Origin: Streptomyces sp. M41(2017)
Lineage (GTDB): Bacteria; Actinomycetota; Actinomycetes; Streptomycetales; Streptomycetaceae
DNA: 64,000 nt
Direction: 5' to 3'
Assembly: GCF_002078175.1 (NCBI RefSeq)
Contig: NZ_MWFK01000002.1
Coordinates: 1,984,001-2,048,000, forward strand
The position numbers were made by a program, and so were the translations under genes. Below the pieces are notes generated by a model that was not told the origin of the DNA, did no database searches, and saw only the letters and a program-made list of their open reading frames with translations. Shown piece after piece: positions 25,327 through 35,182 of this stretch; position 1 is the first letter of the stretch; every line of letters starts with the position of its first letter.

Positions 25327-27591
25327 TCACAGCGATGGACCGGCCGCGAGTTCGACGGGGACGCCGTTGAGCACCGCCGTGCCGGACAGGGGGTCGAGCA
25401 GCGAGCCGTCGAGCAACTGGTTGACGTTCACACCGGGGTCGAGCGCCGCGTGGCTCATCCGGGTGCCGGGCCGGTCGTGGCCCCAGCCGTGCGGAAGGCT
25501 CACGACGCCGCGCCGGACTGTGTCGGTGATCTCCGCGGGGGCGGTCACCTCTCCCCCGGCACCCTTGACGCGGACCGCGGCGCCGTCGGCCAGTCCGAGC
25601 CGGGCGGCGTCGTCCGGGTGGATGTGCAGCGTGCAGCGGTTCGAACCGCCGGTCAGGGCGGGCACGTTGTGCATCCAGCTGTTGTTGGAGCGCAGATGGC
25701 GGCGGCCGACGAGCACGACTCCGGCCGGACGTTCGCGAAGCGCCGCGCGCAGGCGCGGCAGGTCGGCGGCGATCGGTCCGGGCAGCAGCTCGATCCTTCC
25801 GCTGCGGGTCTTCAGCCGCTGCGGCACGCGGGACGCGAGGGGGCCGAGGTCGATGCCGTGCGGGTGCGCGAGCAGCCTGTCCAGGGTCAGACCGTCCTCC
25901 CGCGCGCCGAAGCCGTCGCCGTACGGGCCGAGGCGCAGCATCATGTCGAGCCGGCGTTCTGGGCCGTTCTCGCCGGTCAGCGCGGCGGCGAGTTCCAGCG
26001 GGTCGCGGCCGTGCACCGGAGAGGCGGTGTCGCCGACCGCCTTGCCCAGGGTGCTGTCGATGACCATCGTGTCGACGGCGGTCGGGTCGGCGCCGTGCAT
26101 GCCGGTCGCGGCGAGGACGAGCCGGGCGAGGATCTCGGTCTCCGCCATGCGGCCCTCCTCCAGCGGGACGGCGGGCCGGTTGTAGCGGACCTGGTTGCGG
26201 ACCGCGAGGGTGTTGAACGCGAAGTCGTGGTGCGCGCCCTGGGAGGGCGGGGGCGGCGGCAGAACGACGTGGGCGTGGCGCGAGGTCTCGTTCAGGTAGG
26301 GGTCGACGCTGACCATGAAGTCCAGGGAGCCGAGCGCCTTGTCGAGCCGGAGGCCGTCGGGCGCGGACAGGACGGGGTTGGCGGCGACGGCGATGACGGC
26401 TCGGACCGGACTGCCCTCCGGCGTGGCGGTGTCGATCTCCTCCGCGAGGGAGGCCAGCGGCAGTTCGCCCTTGGCCTCGGGGTGCCGGCTGACCCGGCTG
26501 TGCCAGCGGCCGAGCGCGAAGCCGTGGCCGGGTCCCGCGGGGCGCGGTGCCCGGTCGGTGGCGGCCAGCGGGAAGAGGGCACCGCCGGGCCGGTCGAGGT
26601 TGCCGGTGAGGATGTTGAGCACGTCCACGAGCCAGCTGGCGAGGGTGCCGTGCGGGACGGTGCAGCTGCCGATCCGGGCGTAGACGGCGGCGGTGGGCGC
26701 GGCGGCCAGCTCGCGCGCCAGTGCACGAATGGTGCCGGCGTCCACGTCGCAGGCCGCGCTCGCCGCCTCGGGAGTGAAGTCCCGTAGCGCGTCGGGGAGT
26801 TCGTCGGCTCCCTGGACGTGCGGCGCCAGTGCGCCGAGGTCGACCAGCTTCTCCTCGAAGAGGACGTACGCCATCGCCGCGAGGAGGGTCGCGTCGGTGC
26901 CGGGGCGGATGGCCACATGGCGGTCGGCGAGCTTGGCCGTTCGGGTCCGGCGCGGGTCGATGACGGTGAGCGTGCCGCCGCGGGCCCGCAGTGCCCGGAG
27001 CCGGCCGGGGAAGTCGGGGGCGGTGCAGAGACTCCCGTTGGACTCCAGTGGGTTGGCGCCGATGAGGAGCAGGTGGTCGGTGTGGTCCAGGTCCGGGACG
27101 GGGATCGCGTTGGCGTCGCCGTACAGCAGGCCGCTCGACACGTGCTTGGGCATCTGGTCGACGGTGGAGGCGGTGAACACGCTGCGGGTGCGCAGCGCTC
27201 CGAGCAGGACCGGCGGATAGAGGGCGCCGGCCATGGTGTGCACGTTCGGGTTGCCGAGGACGACACCGACCGCGTCCGGCCCGTATCGCTCGATCACGGG
27301 GCGCAGCCCGGCGGCGACCGCGTCGAAGGCCTCCTCCCAGGTGGCCTCGCGCAGCTCGCCGTCCTCGCGGAGGAGCGGGGTGCGCAGCCGGTCGGGGTCG
27401 CCGTCGGCCGCTCCGAAGGAGGCGCCCTTCGGGCAGATGAAGCCCTTGCTGAACACGTCGTCGCGGTCGCCGCGGGCGCCGGTGACCCGGGTGCCCTCGA
27501 TCGTCAGCGTGAGCCCGCAGGTGGCCTCGCAGAGGGGGCAGACGCGTACGGCGGTACGGGCGTCGGGGGTACTGCCGGCGGTGCGGGACAC
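25327..27591 (-). CDS. Molybdopterin-dependent oxidoreductase (bis-MGD family)
   Basis: 754 residues from the GTG at 27591, with GGGAGG upstream. N-terminal [4Fe-4S] motif VCPLCEATCGLT...FICPKG (C-x2-C-x3-C-x27-C). Then the MGD-binding regions (LGNPNVHTMAG, IGANPLESNGS, VIDPRRTRTA) and a C-terminal molydopterin dinucleotide-binding beta barrel (LHIHPDDAARLGLADGAAVRVKG). Belongs with formate dehydrogenase H/nitrate reductase-like catalytic subunits. There are no electron-transfer partner subunits next to it. A TetR site lies 50 bp upstream and the TetR gene is 89 bp further, on the same strand. Substrate unknown. Confidence 0.92.
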   Translation of the reverse strand: MSRTAGSTPDARTAVRVCPLCEATCGLTLTIEGTRVTGARGDRDDVFSKGFICPKGASFGAADGDPDRLRTPLLREDGELREATWEEAFDAVAAGLRPVIERYGPDAVGVVLGNPNVHTMAGALYPPVLLGALRTRSVFTASTVDQMPKHVSSGLLYGDANAIPVPDLDHTDHLLLIGANPLESNGSLCTAPDFPGRLRALRARGGTLTVIDPRRTRTAKLADRHVAIRPGTDATLLAAMAYVLFEEKLVDLGALAPHVQGADELPDALRDFTPEAASAACDVDAGTIRALARELAAAPTAAVYARIGSCTVPHGTLASWLVDVLNILTGNLDRPGGALFPLAATDRAPRPAGPGHGFALGRWHSRVSRHPEAKGELPLASLAEEIDTATPEGSPVRAVIAVAANPVLSAPDGLRLDKALGSLDFMVSVDPYLNETSRHAHVVLPPPPPSQGAHHDFAFNTLAVRNQVRYNRPAVPLEEGRMAETEILARLVLAATGMHGADPTAVDTMVIDSTLGKAVGDTASPVHGRDPLELAAALTGENGPERRLDMMLRLGPYGDGFGAREDGLTLDRLLAHPHGIDLGPLASRVPQRLKTRSGRIELLPGPIAADLPRLRAALRERPAGVVLVGRRHLRSNNSWMHNVPALTGGSNRCTLHIHPDDAARLGLADGAAVRVKGAGGEVTAPAEITDTVRRGVVSLPHGWGHDRPGTRMSHAALDPGVNVNQLLDGSLLDPLSGTAVLNGVPVELAAGPSL

Positions 27592-27640
27592 GGGTCCTCC
27601 CGGAGGGCGGTGACGTCGATGGCACGCGGACACCGCCGAG

Positions 27641-27656
27641 CATACCGACCGGTACG
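27641..27656. promoter_or_regulatory. TetR-type operator before the molybdopterin oxidoreductase
   Basis: CATACCGACCGGTACG, between the TetR gene end and the oxidoreductase start. Shares CATACCGAC-GGT with the site at 4141-4156 (read on the minus strand). The adjacent TetR (27681-28298) is the likely binder. Confidence 0.6.
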
Positions 27657-27680
27657 CACGGTGGGGAGGGACGGTCGGGC

Positions 27681-28298
27681 TCAGTCGAGGACGCGGCCCA
27701 GGTAGGCGCGCAGCAGTTCGCGCGTCTCGGCGATGATCCCCTCGTCGCCCTCGGGCGCGACCCGGAAGGCCAGGTGCACCAGGCTGTCGGCGCTCTCCAC
27801 GGCGACCAGGAAGCAGCGGCGGAGGTTCTCGTCCGGGGTGCGGCCGAGATAGCCGGAGAGCAGCTCGGTCAGGCGGTCGGCGACCCGGGTGTTGGGCTCG
27901 GCGTGGGAGGCGCCCACCGGGATCTGGTTCCCGAAGTCGACGAGGGAGAAGCCCGGGGCGGTGCGTTTCATGGCGAGGTACTCGTCGAGCACCGCGTCCA
28001 TCGCGGCCCGCCAGCCCTGTCCGTCCGACTCCTCCAGGCGCCGGGTCACGCGCTCGGTGTAGAGCTCCAGGTTGCGCTGGGCGAGGGCGTCGGCCATGGC
28101 GCGCTTGTTGCCGAAGAAGCGGTAGACGGAGCCGATGGGCACGCCGGCCCGCTGGGCCACGGCGCGGGTGCTGAGGTCGTCGTAACCCACCTCGTCGAGG
28201 AGGTCGGCGCAGGCGTCGAGGATCCGGGTCAGTCGTTCTGCGCTGCGCCGCTGTACGGGCGCTCTGCGCAGCGAGGTCGCATGGGGCACGGTCTTCAT
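27681..28298 (-). CDS. TetR family regulator
   Basis: 205 residues. HTH: RILDACADLLDEVGYDDLSTRAVAQRAGVPIGSVYRFFGNKRAM. The ligand domain carries MDAVLDEYLAMKRTAPGFSLVDFGNQIP. Its ATG overlaps the TGA of the upstream lipoprotein gene (ATGA, 28295-28298), so the two are translationally coupled. By position it may correspond to S. coelicolor SCO1712, a TetR with pleiotropic effects on antibiotic production; this is recollection, not shown here. It probably controls the downstream molybdopterin oxidoreductase through the site at 27641-27656. Confidence 0.92.
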   Translation of the reverse strand: MKTVPHATSLRRAPVQRRSAERLTRILDACADLLDEVGYDDLSTRAVAQRAGVPIGSVYRFFGNKRAMADALAQRNLELYTERVTRRLEESDGQGWRAAMDAVLDEYLAMKRTAPGFSLVDFGNQIPVGASHAEPNTRVADRLTELLSGYLGRTPDENLRRCFLVAVESADSLVHLAFRVAPEGDEGIIAETRELLRAYLGRVLD

Positions 28299-28915
28299 GA
28301 TGCCTTTCCGCCGGGGTCCGGTGAACCTCCCTCTTCACTACGTACCTCGGTGCCCTGCCCACTCATTCGCGCGCCCGGGCTCCCGGGCGGGGACGAGGAC
28401 GCCGTCGCGGACGCGGAGCCGGGCGTCGACGCCGTGACGTCGGCGGTGCTCTCGACGGCCTCGCCGTGGACGGCCCACACGGTGCCGTCGTCCGCGTACA
28501 GCCGTGCGGTGACGTGGTGGGTGCCGTGCGGCACCAGCCGGCCCGCCAGGTGGTATTCGGCGGTGCGCAGCCGGGCGACGGAGCGGCCGTCGACGTAGAG
28601 ACGGGCGATGCCCCGTCCGACGACCGGCACGGTGCCCGCGCCCCTCGGCGAGAAGCGGAAGTTGCGGACGGTCAGACGCACGTCCCAGCTGTCGACGGAG
28701 TCCGGCTGGATCTCGATCCCGACCTCTGGCGCGCCCTTCTCGTCCACGTCACGGTAGGGCCGTCCCTCCTCGTCCGCCTCGTCGAGCAACGTGCCCACGG
28801 GGGAGGCCGACACTCCGTCCTCCCGCCCGTGCGCATCACCGGTGCCGCAACCCGCGGGTCCGCCCAGCACGGCGCAGACCGCGAGCGCGGCGAACAGTCC
28901 ACGCGTCCACCGCAT
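28295..28915 (-). CDS. Secreted lipoprotein of unknown function
   Basis: 206 residues. Signal peptide MRWTRGLFAALAVCAVLGGPAGC with Cys23 as the probable lipidation site. The mature part has a beta-rich domain (VGIEIQPDSVDSWDVRLTVRNFRFSPRGAG, LYVDGRSVARLRTAEYHLAG, VTARLYADDGTVWAV) that looks immunoglobulin-like. A Ser/Pro/Gly-rich low-complexity tail of about 50 residues follows. No family assigned. Unusually, its stop overlaps the start of a TetR gene, so an exported lipoprotein and a cytoplasmic repressor are made from coupled cistrons. Confidence 0.82.
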   Translation of the reverse strand: MRWTRGLFAALAVCAVLGGPAGCGTGDAHGREDGVSASPVGTLLDEADEEGRPYRDVDEKGAPEVGIEIQPDSVDSWDVRLTVRNFRFSPRGAGTVPVVGRGIARLYVDGRSVARLRTAEYHLAGRLVPHGTHHVTARLYADDGTVWAVHGEAVESTADVTASTPGSASATASSSPPGSPGARMSGQGTEVRSEEGGSPDPGGKAS

Positions 28916-29090
28916 GACGGGGAGCGTAGAACAAGGCTCCGGCAGCGGGATCCCCCTGAAGTCGGGTTCTCGGCTCCGCGGGCAGGTCCTGGGGACTACG
29001 TCCGGGGAAGGCCCACGGCCGTCACGAGGGAGCGTGCGGTGGCCGGTCCCGTTCGGTGTCCGTCGCCGCCCCCTTGCGCGGGCGCAGACC

Positions 29091-29116
29091 GAATCCTACG
29101 GTGATACATAGGAATC
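29091..29116. promoter_or_regulatory. Inverted repeat in the hmgA promoter
   Basis: GAATCCTA-N10-TAGGAATC, 7 of 8 arm positions complementary, 18 bp before the hmgA start and just before its GAGGGAG ribosome site. Position suits a repressor blocking transcription start. The adjacent GntR protein is a candidate binder. Confidence 0.55.
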
Positions 29117-29134
29117 AGGCGCGAGGGAGCGATC

Positions 29135-30481
<1,347 letters not shown>

Positions 30482-30494
30482 GGCCCACCGGCCG

Positions 30495-30523
30495 TTGCCT
30501 TCCCCGCCCGCGACCGGTACGGA
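30495..30523 (+). promoter_or_regulatory. Promoter of the leaderless GntR gene
   Basis: TTGCCT (30495-30500), 17-bp spacer, TACGGA (30518-30523). The GTG start at 30531 is seven bases downstream, where transcription should begin. So the GntR gene has its own promoter despite following hmgA by 49 bp. Confidence 0.6.
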
Positions 30524-30530
30524 TACCCTC

Positions 30531-31280
30531 GTGACCTCCTTCGCTCCGGACTCGATCGTCCTGAACCGCAAGCTGCCGCTCTGGTATCAGGTGTCGCAGT
30601 CCCTGCGCGCCTCGATACTCGGCCGCGCCCCCCAGGACCCCCTCCGCCTGCCCACCGAGGAGCAGTTGGCGGGCCACTACGGGGTGAGTGTGCTGACCAT
30701 GCGGCAGGCGCTCAAGGAGCTGGAGGACGAGGGACTCATCACCCGGCACCGCCGGCGGGGGACGTTCATCGAGCCGAGCGCGCAGCGCGGCGCGCCCGTG
30801 CGGCTGCTCGGCTCGGTGGACGCGATCGTCGCCCAGCAGTCGGGCATGTCGACCGAGCTGCTGGGCGAGGGCAAGGGTCCCGTGCCGGGTGAACTGGTCG
30901 AGTTCTTCCCGGACGTGGACGAGGTGGCGACGTACCACCGGCTGCGCGGGGACGAGGCGACCGGCGAGCCCACGAACCACGCGCGCAACTACCTGAGGAC
31001 GGACCTGGCCGACCGCATCGACCGGGAGGACCTGATCCGCTGGCCGATGACGAAGGTGCTGCGCGACGTGCTCGGGGTCGCCATCAGCAGGATCACCGAC
31101 ACCGTCGAGGCCCGGCTCGCGGATCCCGAGACGGCCCGGCTGCTCCAGGTCCCGCTGCTGAGCCCGATCCTGCGCTACACCGGCGTCACCTACGGCCAGG
31201 ACGGGCGCGCGCTGGACGTGGCCGTCATCCACTACCGGGGCGACCGCTTCTCCTTCACGGTCACCCTCGACGCCCACTGA
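30531..31280 (+). CDS. GntR/HutC family regulator
   Basis: 249 residues from the GTG at 30531 (VTSFAPDSIVLNRKLPLWYQVSQ). Winged HTH at about residues 15-85: RLPTEEQLAGHYGVSVLTMRQALKELEDEGLITRHRRRGTFIE. A UTRA ligand domain follows (VATYHRLRGDEATGEPTNHARNYL, ILRYTGVTYGQDGRALDVAVIHYRGDRF). Lies immediately after hmgA in the same direction, as in other Streptomyces, so it is the likely regulator of homogentisate or aromatic catabolism. The leaderless start follows a good promoter at 30495-30523. Confidence 0.92.
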   Translation: MTSFAPDSIVLNRKLPLWYQVSQSLRASILGRAPQDPLRLPTEEQLAGHYGVSVLTMRQALKELEDEGLITRHRRRGTFIEPSAQRGAPVRLLGSVDAIVAQQSGMSTELLGEGKGPVPGELVEFFPDVDEVATYHRLRGDEATGEPTNHARNYLRTDLADRIDREDLIRWPMTKVLRDVLGVAISRITDTVEARLADPETARLLQVPLLSPILRYTGVTYGQDGRALDVAVIHYRGDRFSFTVTLDAH

Positions 31281-31330
31281 GCACGCGGTACGAGGGCGCC
31301 GCGCCACACCCGCGTCGTACGATGCCGAGC

Positions 31331-32539
31331 GTGACGCACGACGCCGCTCCGCTGCTCGCGGACCTCATGCCGTGGTCCGTCGCACCGCCGAGGCTGGGCC
31401 GGGGGTGGCCGACGGCTCCCGACGCGGCATCCCTGAAGGCACGGTGGGACGCCCTCGTGAAGGCCGAAGGGCCGGACCGCGAGGTGCTGTTCGGGCCGAC
31501 GCGCTCACGCACGACGCACTCGGCGGTCGCCCAGCTGCCGGGCCAGTCGAGCGGGACGGGCCGGCTGGCCCGCGCCGCCGGCCCGTGCCCGGATCCGGTG
31601 CGGGTGCTGACCGCGCCCTTCGACGAGCAGTGGCTGATCCCGGACCACCGGCTGATCGACGCGGCGCGCCCCGAGTTGTGGCGGGTGGCGGGCGAGGGCC
31701 AGGTGTTCGCCGTCGAGCAGACGCTGGTGCCGGAGTCGCCCGGACCGGCGCTGCTGGCCACCTCCGTGCTGCCGCTGGCCGCCGGCCGGGGCGGCCGGGT
31801 GCGCCCTCTGTACCGGCGTCCCGGAGGCGTCGAACCGAACCTGGCGCCGGGCCTGTTGGAGCACCTCGGCACTCGGCTCGGCCACTCCCCCGATCCCCGG
31901 GACGTGCTCGCCTGGACGGTCGCGGTCGCCCGCCCGGGCCGGGACGGCTGTCGGGTCCCGCTCACCGCCGATCCCGAAGTGTGGGCGTGCGGCGTCGAGT
32001 CGGGGCGGCGGATGCTGTGGCTCATGTGCCGCGACGGCGAGCGTCCCAAGCTCCCCGGCGGCAGGCGCCCGTACGTCCGCGCCCCTCTCAGCGTCCTCCC
32101 CCACGCCGACGCGGACCGCCCCGGAGGGCCACTGCTCCTCGACCCGCGCTACGACCGTGACGAGGAGGCCCTGCTCCTCGGGGAGGGAAGGATCTCCCCG
32201 GTACCGCCCGAGGCCTGGGACTTCGAGGTGGGCGGGGTGCGCGTGCTGGAGCAGTGGTTCACGGCCAGGACCGGGGTGGCCGAGCCGGGCACCCTGGAGG
32301 CTGTCGGCCCCACCGCCTGGCCGCAGAGCTGGACGTCCGAACTCCTCGAACTCGTCACGGTGCTCGCCCTGCTCGCCGAACTGCTCCCCCTGCGGGCCGG
32401 TCTGCGCCTCCACTCCCCGATCACCCGGACCGAACTCGACGCGGCGGGCGTCCTCCCGGCCCCCGCCACGGCCCGCCGCCCCGCGTCCGTCCTGGACCAC
32501 CACGAGGAGGGCCCGGAGGGGCAGTTCGCGCTCCTTTGA
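31331..32539 (+). CDS. Solitary type ISP restriction-modification C-terminal-like protein
   Basis: 402 residues from the GTG at 31331 (VTHDAAPLLADLMPWSV). The -10 box TACGAT (31318-31323) ends seven bases before it, which favours a leaderless GTG over the ATG at 31322. The sequence resembles the C-terminal specificity region of type ISP enzymes (FDEQWLIPDHRLIDAARPELWRV, WDFEVGGVRVLEQWFTAR), and such Streptomyces proteins are annotated this way. There is no helicase, nuclease or methyltransferase motif (no NPPY) in it and none beside it. Whether it binds DNA at all is unknown; it may have a repurposed role. Confidence 0.7.
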   Translation: MTHDAAPLLADLMPWSVAPPRLGRGWPTAPDAASLKARWDALVKAEGPDREVLFGPTRSRTTHSAVAQLPGQSSGTGRLARAAGPCPDPVRVLTAPFDEQWLIPDHRLIDAARPELWRVAGEGQVFAVEQTLVPESPGPALLATSVLPLAAGRGGRVRPLYRRPGGVEPNLAPGLLEHLGTRLGHSPDPRDVLAWTVAVARPGRDGCRVPLTADPEVWACGVESGRRMLWLMCRDGERPKLPGGRRPYVRAPLSVLPHADADRPGGPLLLDPRYDRDEEALLLGEGRISPVPPEAWDFEVGGVRVLEQWFTARTGVAEPGTLEAVGPTAWPQSWTSELLELVTVLALLAELLPLRAGLRLHSPITRTELDAAGVLPAPATARRPASVLDHHEEGPEGQFALL

Positions 32540-32641
32540 CCGCGGCGCGCCCGCCCCGACCGACACCTCGGGACATGAACGGCCCGCGCTCCGTTCGGCC
32601 CCCTCGCCGCCCACGCATGACAAAGGTGTCGCCGAGGAGCC

Positions 32642-33850
32642 ATGATCCACGGCATGCAGTCACAGCCTCTGCCCCTCGAAGGCATCACCGTCGTCGCCGT
32701 CGAACAAGCGGTCGCGGCTCCCTTCGCGACGCGTCAGCTCGCCGATCTCGGCGCCCGCGTCATCAAGGTCGAACGGATCGACGGCGGCGACTTCGCCCGC
32801 GGCTACGACTCCGCGGCCTCGGGTCTGGCCTCGCACTTCGTGTGGTGCAACCGCGGCAAGGAGTCCCTCGCCGTCGACCTGAAGGACCCGCGCGGGCTCG
32901 ACGTCGTCCGCCGGCTCGTCGCGGACGCGGACGTGTTCGTGCAGAACCTCGCACAGGGGGCGGCCGCCCGGCTCGGCCTGGACGCGGCGACCCTGTGCGC
33001 CGAGCATCCGCGGCTGATCGCCGTGGACATCTCGGGCTACGGGCCGTCCGGACCGTACGCCGGCAAACGCGCGTACGACATGCTCGTGCAGTGCGAGGCG
33101 GGGCTCGTGTCCGTGACCGGGACGCCCGGGCAGCCGGCGAAGGCGGGCATTCCCGCGGCCGACATCGCGGCGGCCATGTACGCGTTCTCCGGCGTCCTCG
33201 CGGCGCTGGTGCGGCGCGGCACGACCGGGCGGGGCGGCCCCGTGGAGGTGTCGATGCTGGACGCGCTGGCGGAGTGGATGGGCCATCCGCTGCACCACGC
33301 GATGCACGACGGCACCCCGCCGGAACGCACGGGTCTCGCGCACTCCGTCATCGTTCCCTACGACGTCTATTCGACGGCGGACGGCGGTCGGGTGCTGTTG
33401 TCGGTGCAGAACGACCGGGAGTGGCGCCGGCTGGCCCAACAGGTCCTGGGAACGCCAGAGTTGGCGGATGATCCGGGGTACGCGACGAACCCGGCGCGGG
33501 TGGCGAACCGGGAGCGGGTGGACACGCTGGTGACGAAGGCGCTGAGCGCGCTGGGCGCCGACGAGGCCGTGGCCCGCCTGGACGCGGCGGGTATCGCGTG
33601 CGCACGGCTGCGGGACGTACGGGAGGTCGCGGAGCATCCGCAGCTGGCGGCACGGAACCGGTGGCGGGACGTGGACTCGCCGGTCGGGCCGCTGCGGGCG
33701 CTGCTGCCTCCGATCACGCTGCCGGGCGGGGAGGAGGCGCGCATGGGGGCCGTCCCGCGGCTGGGTGAGCACACGGGCGTGGTGTTGCGGGGGCTGGGCA
33801 TGACGGAGTCGGACGTCGCCGGGCTGCGGCGGGACGGAGTGGTGCGCTGA
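32642..33850 (+). CDS. CaiB/BaiF class III CoA-transferase
   Basis: 402 residues from the ATG at 32642, close behind GAGGAG; the ATG at 32654 (MQSQPLPLEG) is an alternative. Class III features: LEGITVVAVEQAVAAPFATRQLADLGARVIKVE, NRGKESLAVDLK, the catalytic Asp in KRAYDMLVQCEAGL, and GRGGPVEVSMLDALAEWMGHPL. It moves CoA between carboxylic acids without ping-pong release, commonly in formyl-, carnitine- or succinyl-CoA dependent catabolism. Substrate unknown. Confidence 0.93.
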   Translation: MIHGMQSQPLPLEGITVVAVEQAVAAPFATRQLADLGARVIKVERIDGGDFARGYDSAASGLASHFVWCNRGKESLAVDLKDPRGLDVVRRLVADADVFVQNLAQGAAARLGLDAATLCAEHPRLIAVDISGYGPSGPYAGKRAYDMLVQCEAGLVSVTGTPGQPAKAGIPAADIAAAMYAFSGVLAALVRRGTTGRGGPVEVSMLDALAEWMGHPLHHAMHDGTPPERTGLAHSVIVPYDVYSTADGGRVLLSVQNDREWRRLAQQVLGTPELADDPGYATNPARVANRERVDTLVTKALSALGADEAVARLDAAGIACARLRDVREVAEHPQLAARNRWRDVDSPVGPLRALLPPITLPGGEEARMGAVPRLGEHTGVVLRGLGMTESDVAGLRRDGVVR

Positions 33851-33872
33851 CCGTGCGGCTCAGGACGTGGGT

Positions 33873-33980
33873 GACCCGCGCTCCGGCCGTGGTGGCCACC
33901 GGGCGCCGCTGCCTGCCGTGGGGATGACGGACGCGGAAGGGCAGCGCTGCGCGGGTCGGTGGGTCAGCGGAGCGCGGGTC
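33873..33980. terminator. Long-range inverted repeat downstream of the CoA-transferase
   Basis: GACCCGCGCTCCG (33873-33885) and CGGAGCGCGGGTC (33968-33980) are exact inverse 13-mers 82 bp apart; GCGCGGGTCGG also recurs as a direct repeat. Between convergent genes, so a terminator-like structure is the simplest reading. Confidence 0.45.
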
Positions 33981-34005
33981 GGGGAACGCCGGTGCCGACG
34001 GCCGC

Positions 34006-34275
34006 TCAGTGGCCGCCGAACAGCGAGCGACGCAGCCGCCTGAGCGGCGCGAACAGCGAGACCCGCCGCACGCGTGCGCTCCTGGAGCCGCTGTCGTGCG
34101 CGGTGTCGCGTGCCGTGAGCTCGCGCATCAGTGACGTCGCCTCGACCGTCTCGCGTTGCGGTATGGCGGGACCGCCCAGCACCGCGAGATGGCGGTCGAG
34201 GCGCGAACTGGTCGCGCTGCTCCCGCACGTGATCGCAGGGACACGTGCCCTGCTGCGCACTGTTATCTGTTCCAT
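34006..34275 (-). CDS. Small basic conserved hypothetical protein
   Basis: 89 residues from the ATG at 34275 (MEQITVRSRARVPAITCG), with GGGGAG eight bases upstream. Contains PAIPQRETVEATSLMRELTARD in the middle and a basic end (RVRRVSLFAPLRRLRRSLFGGH). No known domain and no membrane segment; the C-terminal amphipathic Arg-rich helix could bind membrane or nucleic acid. A longer in-frame opening to 34431 has no ribosome site. Same strand as rskA, 115 bp downstream of it. Confidence 0.65.
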   Translation of the reverse strand: MEQITVRSRARVPAITCGSSATSSRLDRHLAVLGGPAIPQRETVEATSLMRELTARDTAHDSGSRSARVRRVSLFAPLRRLRRSLFGGH

Positions 34276-34390
34276 GTCACTCCCCACCCGTACGAGTCCA
34301 CCCGGCCCGGGCAGGCTAACCCTATCGCTCCCTCGTGGCACTCGTGTATCGCGGTCGCAGGATTCACCATCTCTGTAAGGGGGTTGACGG

Positions 34391-35182
34391 TTACTCTCCG
34401 AATCCGAGCGTTTCCAGGGCGAGTTGGACAATCGGCTGGCTGGTGGGCTGCGCCGACCCTCCGTGAGGCTCGACGGTCACAGCGAGTGACGTCGCGTCCG
34501 GGTTCAGTCCGTCGGCGATCAGGGGCGTGTCGCCGTCGAAGAGACCGAGAGAGCGCGGTTTCCCTTCGGGGCGCATGAGCCACAGCTGGTGGACGCGCCC
34601 TCCGGAGGGGGTGCCGAGTCCGCTCGGTGTCACGACGGCGCGCCGCTCCGTGGCGGAGGCCACGACGCCGATCCCCCGCCCCCGCGCGTCCCGTTCACCG
34701 GTGGCCCGGGCGTCCGGTGCGGCGAGAACGTGGGCGATCTCACGTGCCTGGGCGCGCTGCTGGTCCAGACTCTCCTGTGTCCGCGCCGTCTGCACGGCGA
34801 ACAGGGAGGCGACGACGAGGGCCGCGGCGGCCGTGGCCGTGGCGAGCGGGGCGAGCAGCGGGCGGAAACGGGGTGAGCGGGCCCGGGCGGGCGGTTCGAC
34901 GGTCCGCGCGTGCGCGGTGCGCTCGCGGGGCGCCGGTTCCTGCGGGGTGGTGCGCACGGCGTACAGCACCCGCTCGCGCAGCGCGGCCGGCGGGGCCGCC
35001 GCCGTGGACCAGGCGAGCCGTACGGCGTCCTCGGTCAGCGCCCGGACCTCGTCGGCGCAGCGCTGGCAGCTCCTGAGGTGGCGTTCGAATCGGCGCCGCT
35101 CGTCGGTTTCCAGCGCGTCGAGGGCGTAGGGGGCGGCGAGGGAGTGCAGGTCACGGCCCAGCAGCCTGTCGAGGACACTCAC
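34391..35182 (-). CDS. rskA: Anti-sigma-K factor RskA-like membrane protein
   Basis: 263 residues. N-terminal zinc anti-sigma domain with H-x3-C-x2-C (HLRSCQRCAD, about residues 35-44). One transmembrane helix near residues 112-132 (LLAPLATATAAAALVVASLFA), then an external RskA domain (VVTPSGLGTPSGGRVHQLWLMRPEGKPRSLGLF, ADGLNPDATSLAVTVEPHGGS). It should hold the partner sigma factor at the membrane until an external signal triggers proteolysis. Its GTG overlaps the TGA of the sigma gene (GTGA), the usual arrangement for a sigma/anti-sigma pair. Confidence 0.94.
   Translation of the reverse strand: MSVLDRLLGRDLHSLAAPYALDALETDERRRFERHLRSCQRCADEVRALTEDAVRLAWSTAAAPPAALRERVLYAVRTTPQEPAPRERTAHARTVEPPARARSPRFRPLLAPLATATAAAALVVASLFAVQTARTQESLDQQRAQAREIAHVLAAPDARATGERDARGRGIGVVASATERRAVVTPSGLGTPSGGRVHQLWLMRPEGKPRSLGLFDGDTPLIADGLNPDATSLAVTVEPHGGSAQPTSQPIVQLALETLGFGE

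Noticed and set aside
25327..28362. Single 1011-codon gene joining the molybdopterin oxidoreductase to upstream sequence
   Set aside because: The N-terminal 257 codons are an Arg-rich shadow of the TetR gene. The GTG at 27591 has GGGAGG and begins just before the [4Fe-4S] motif.
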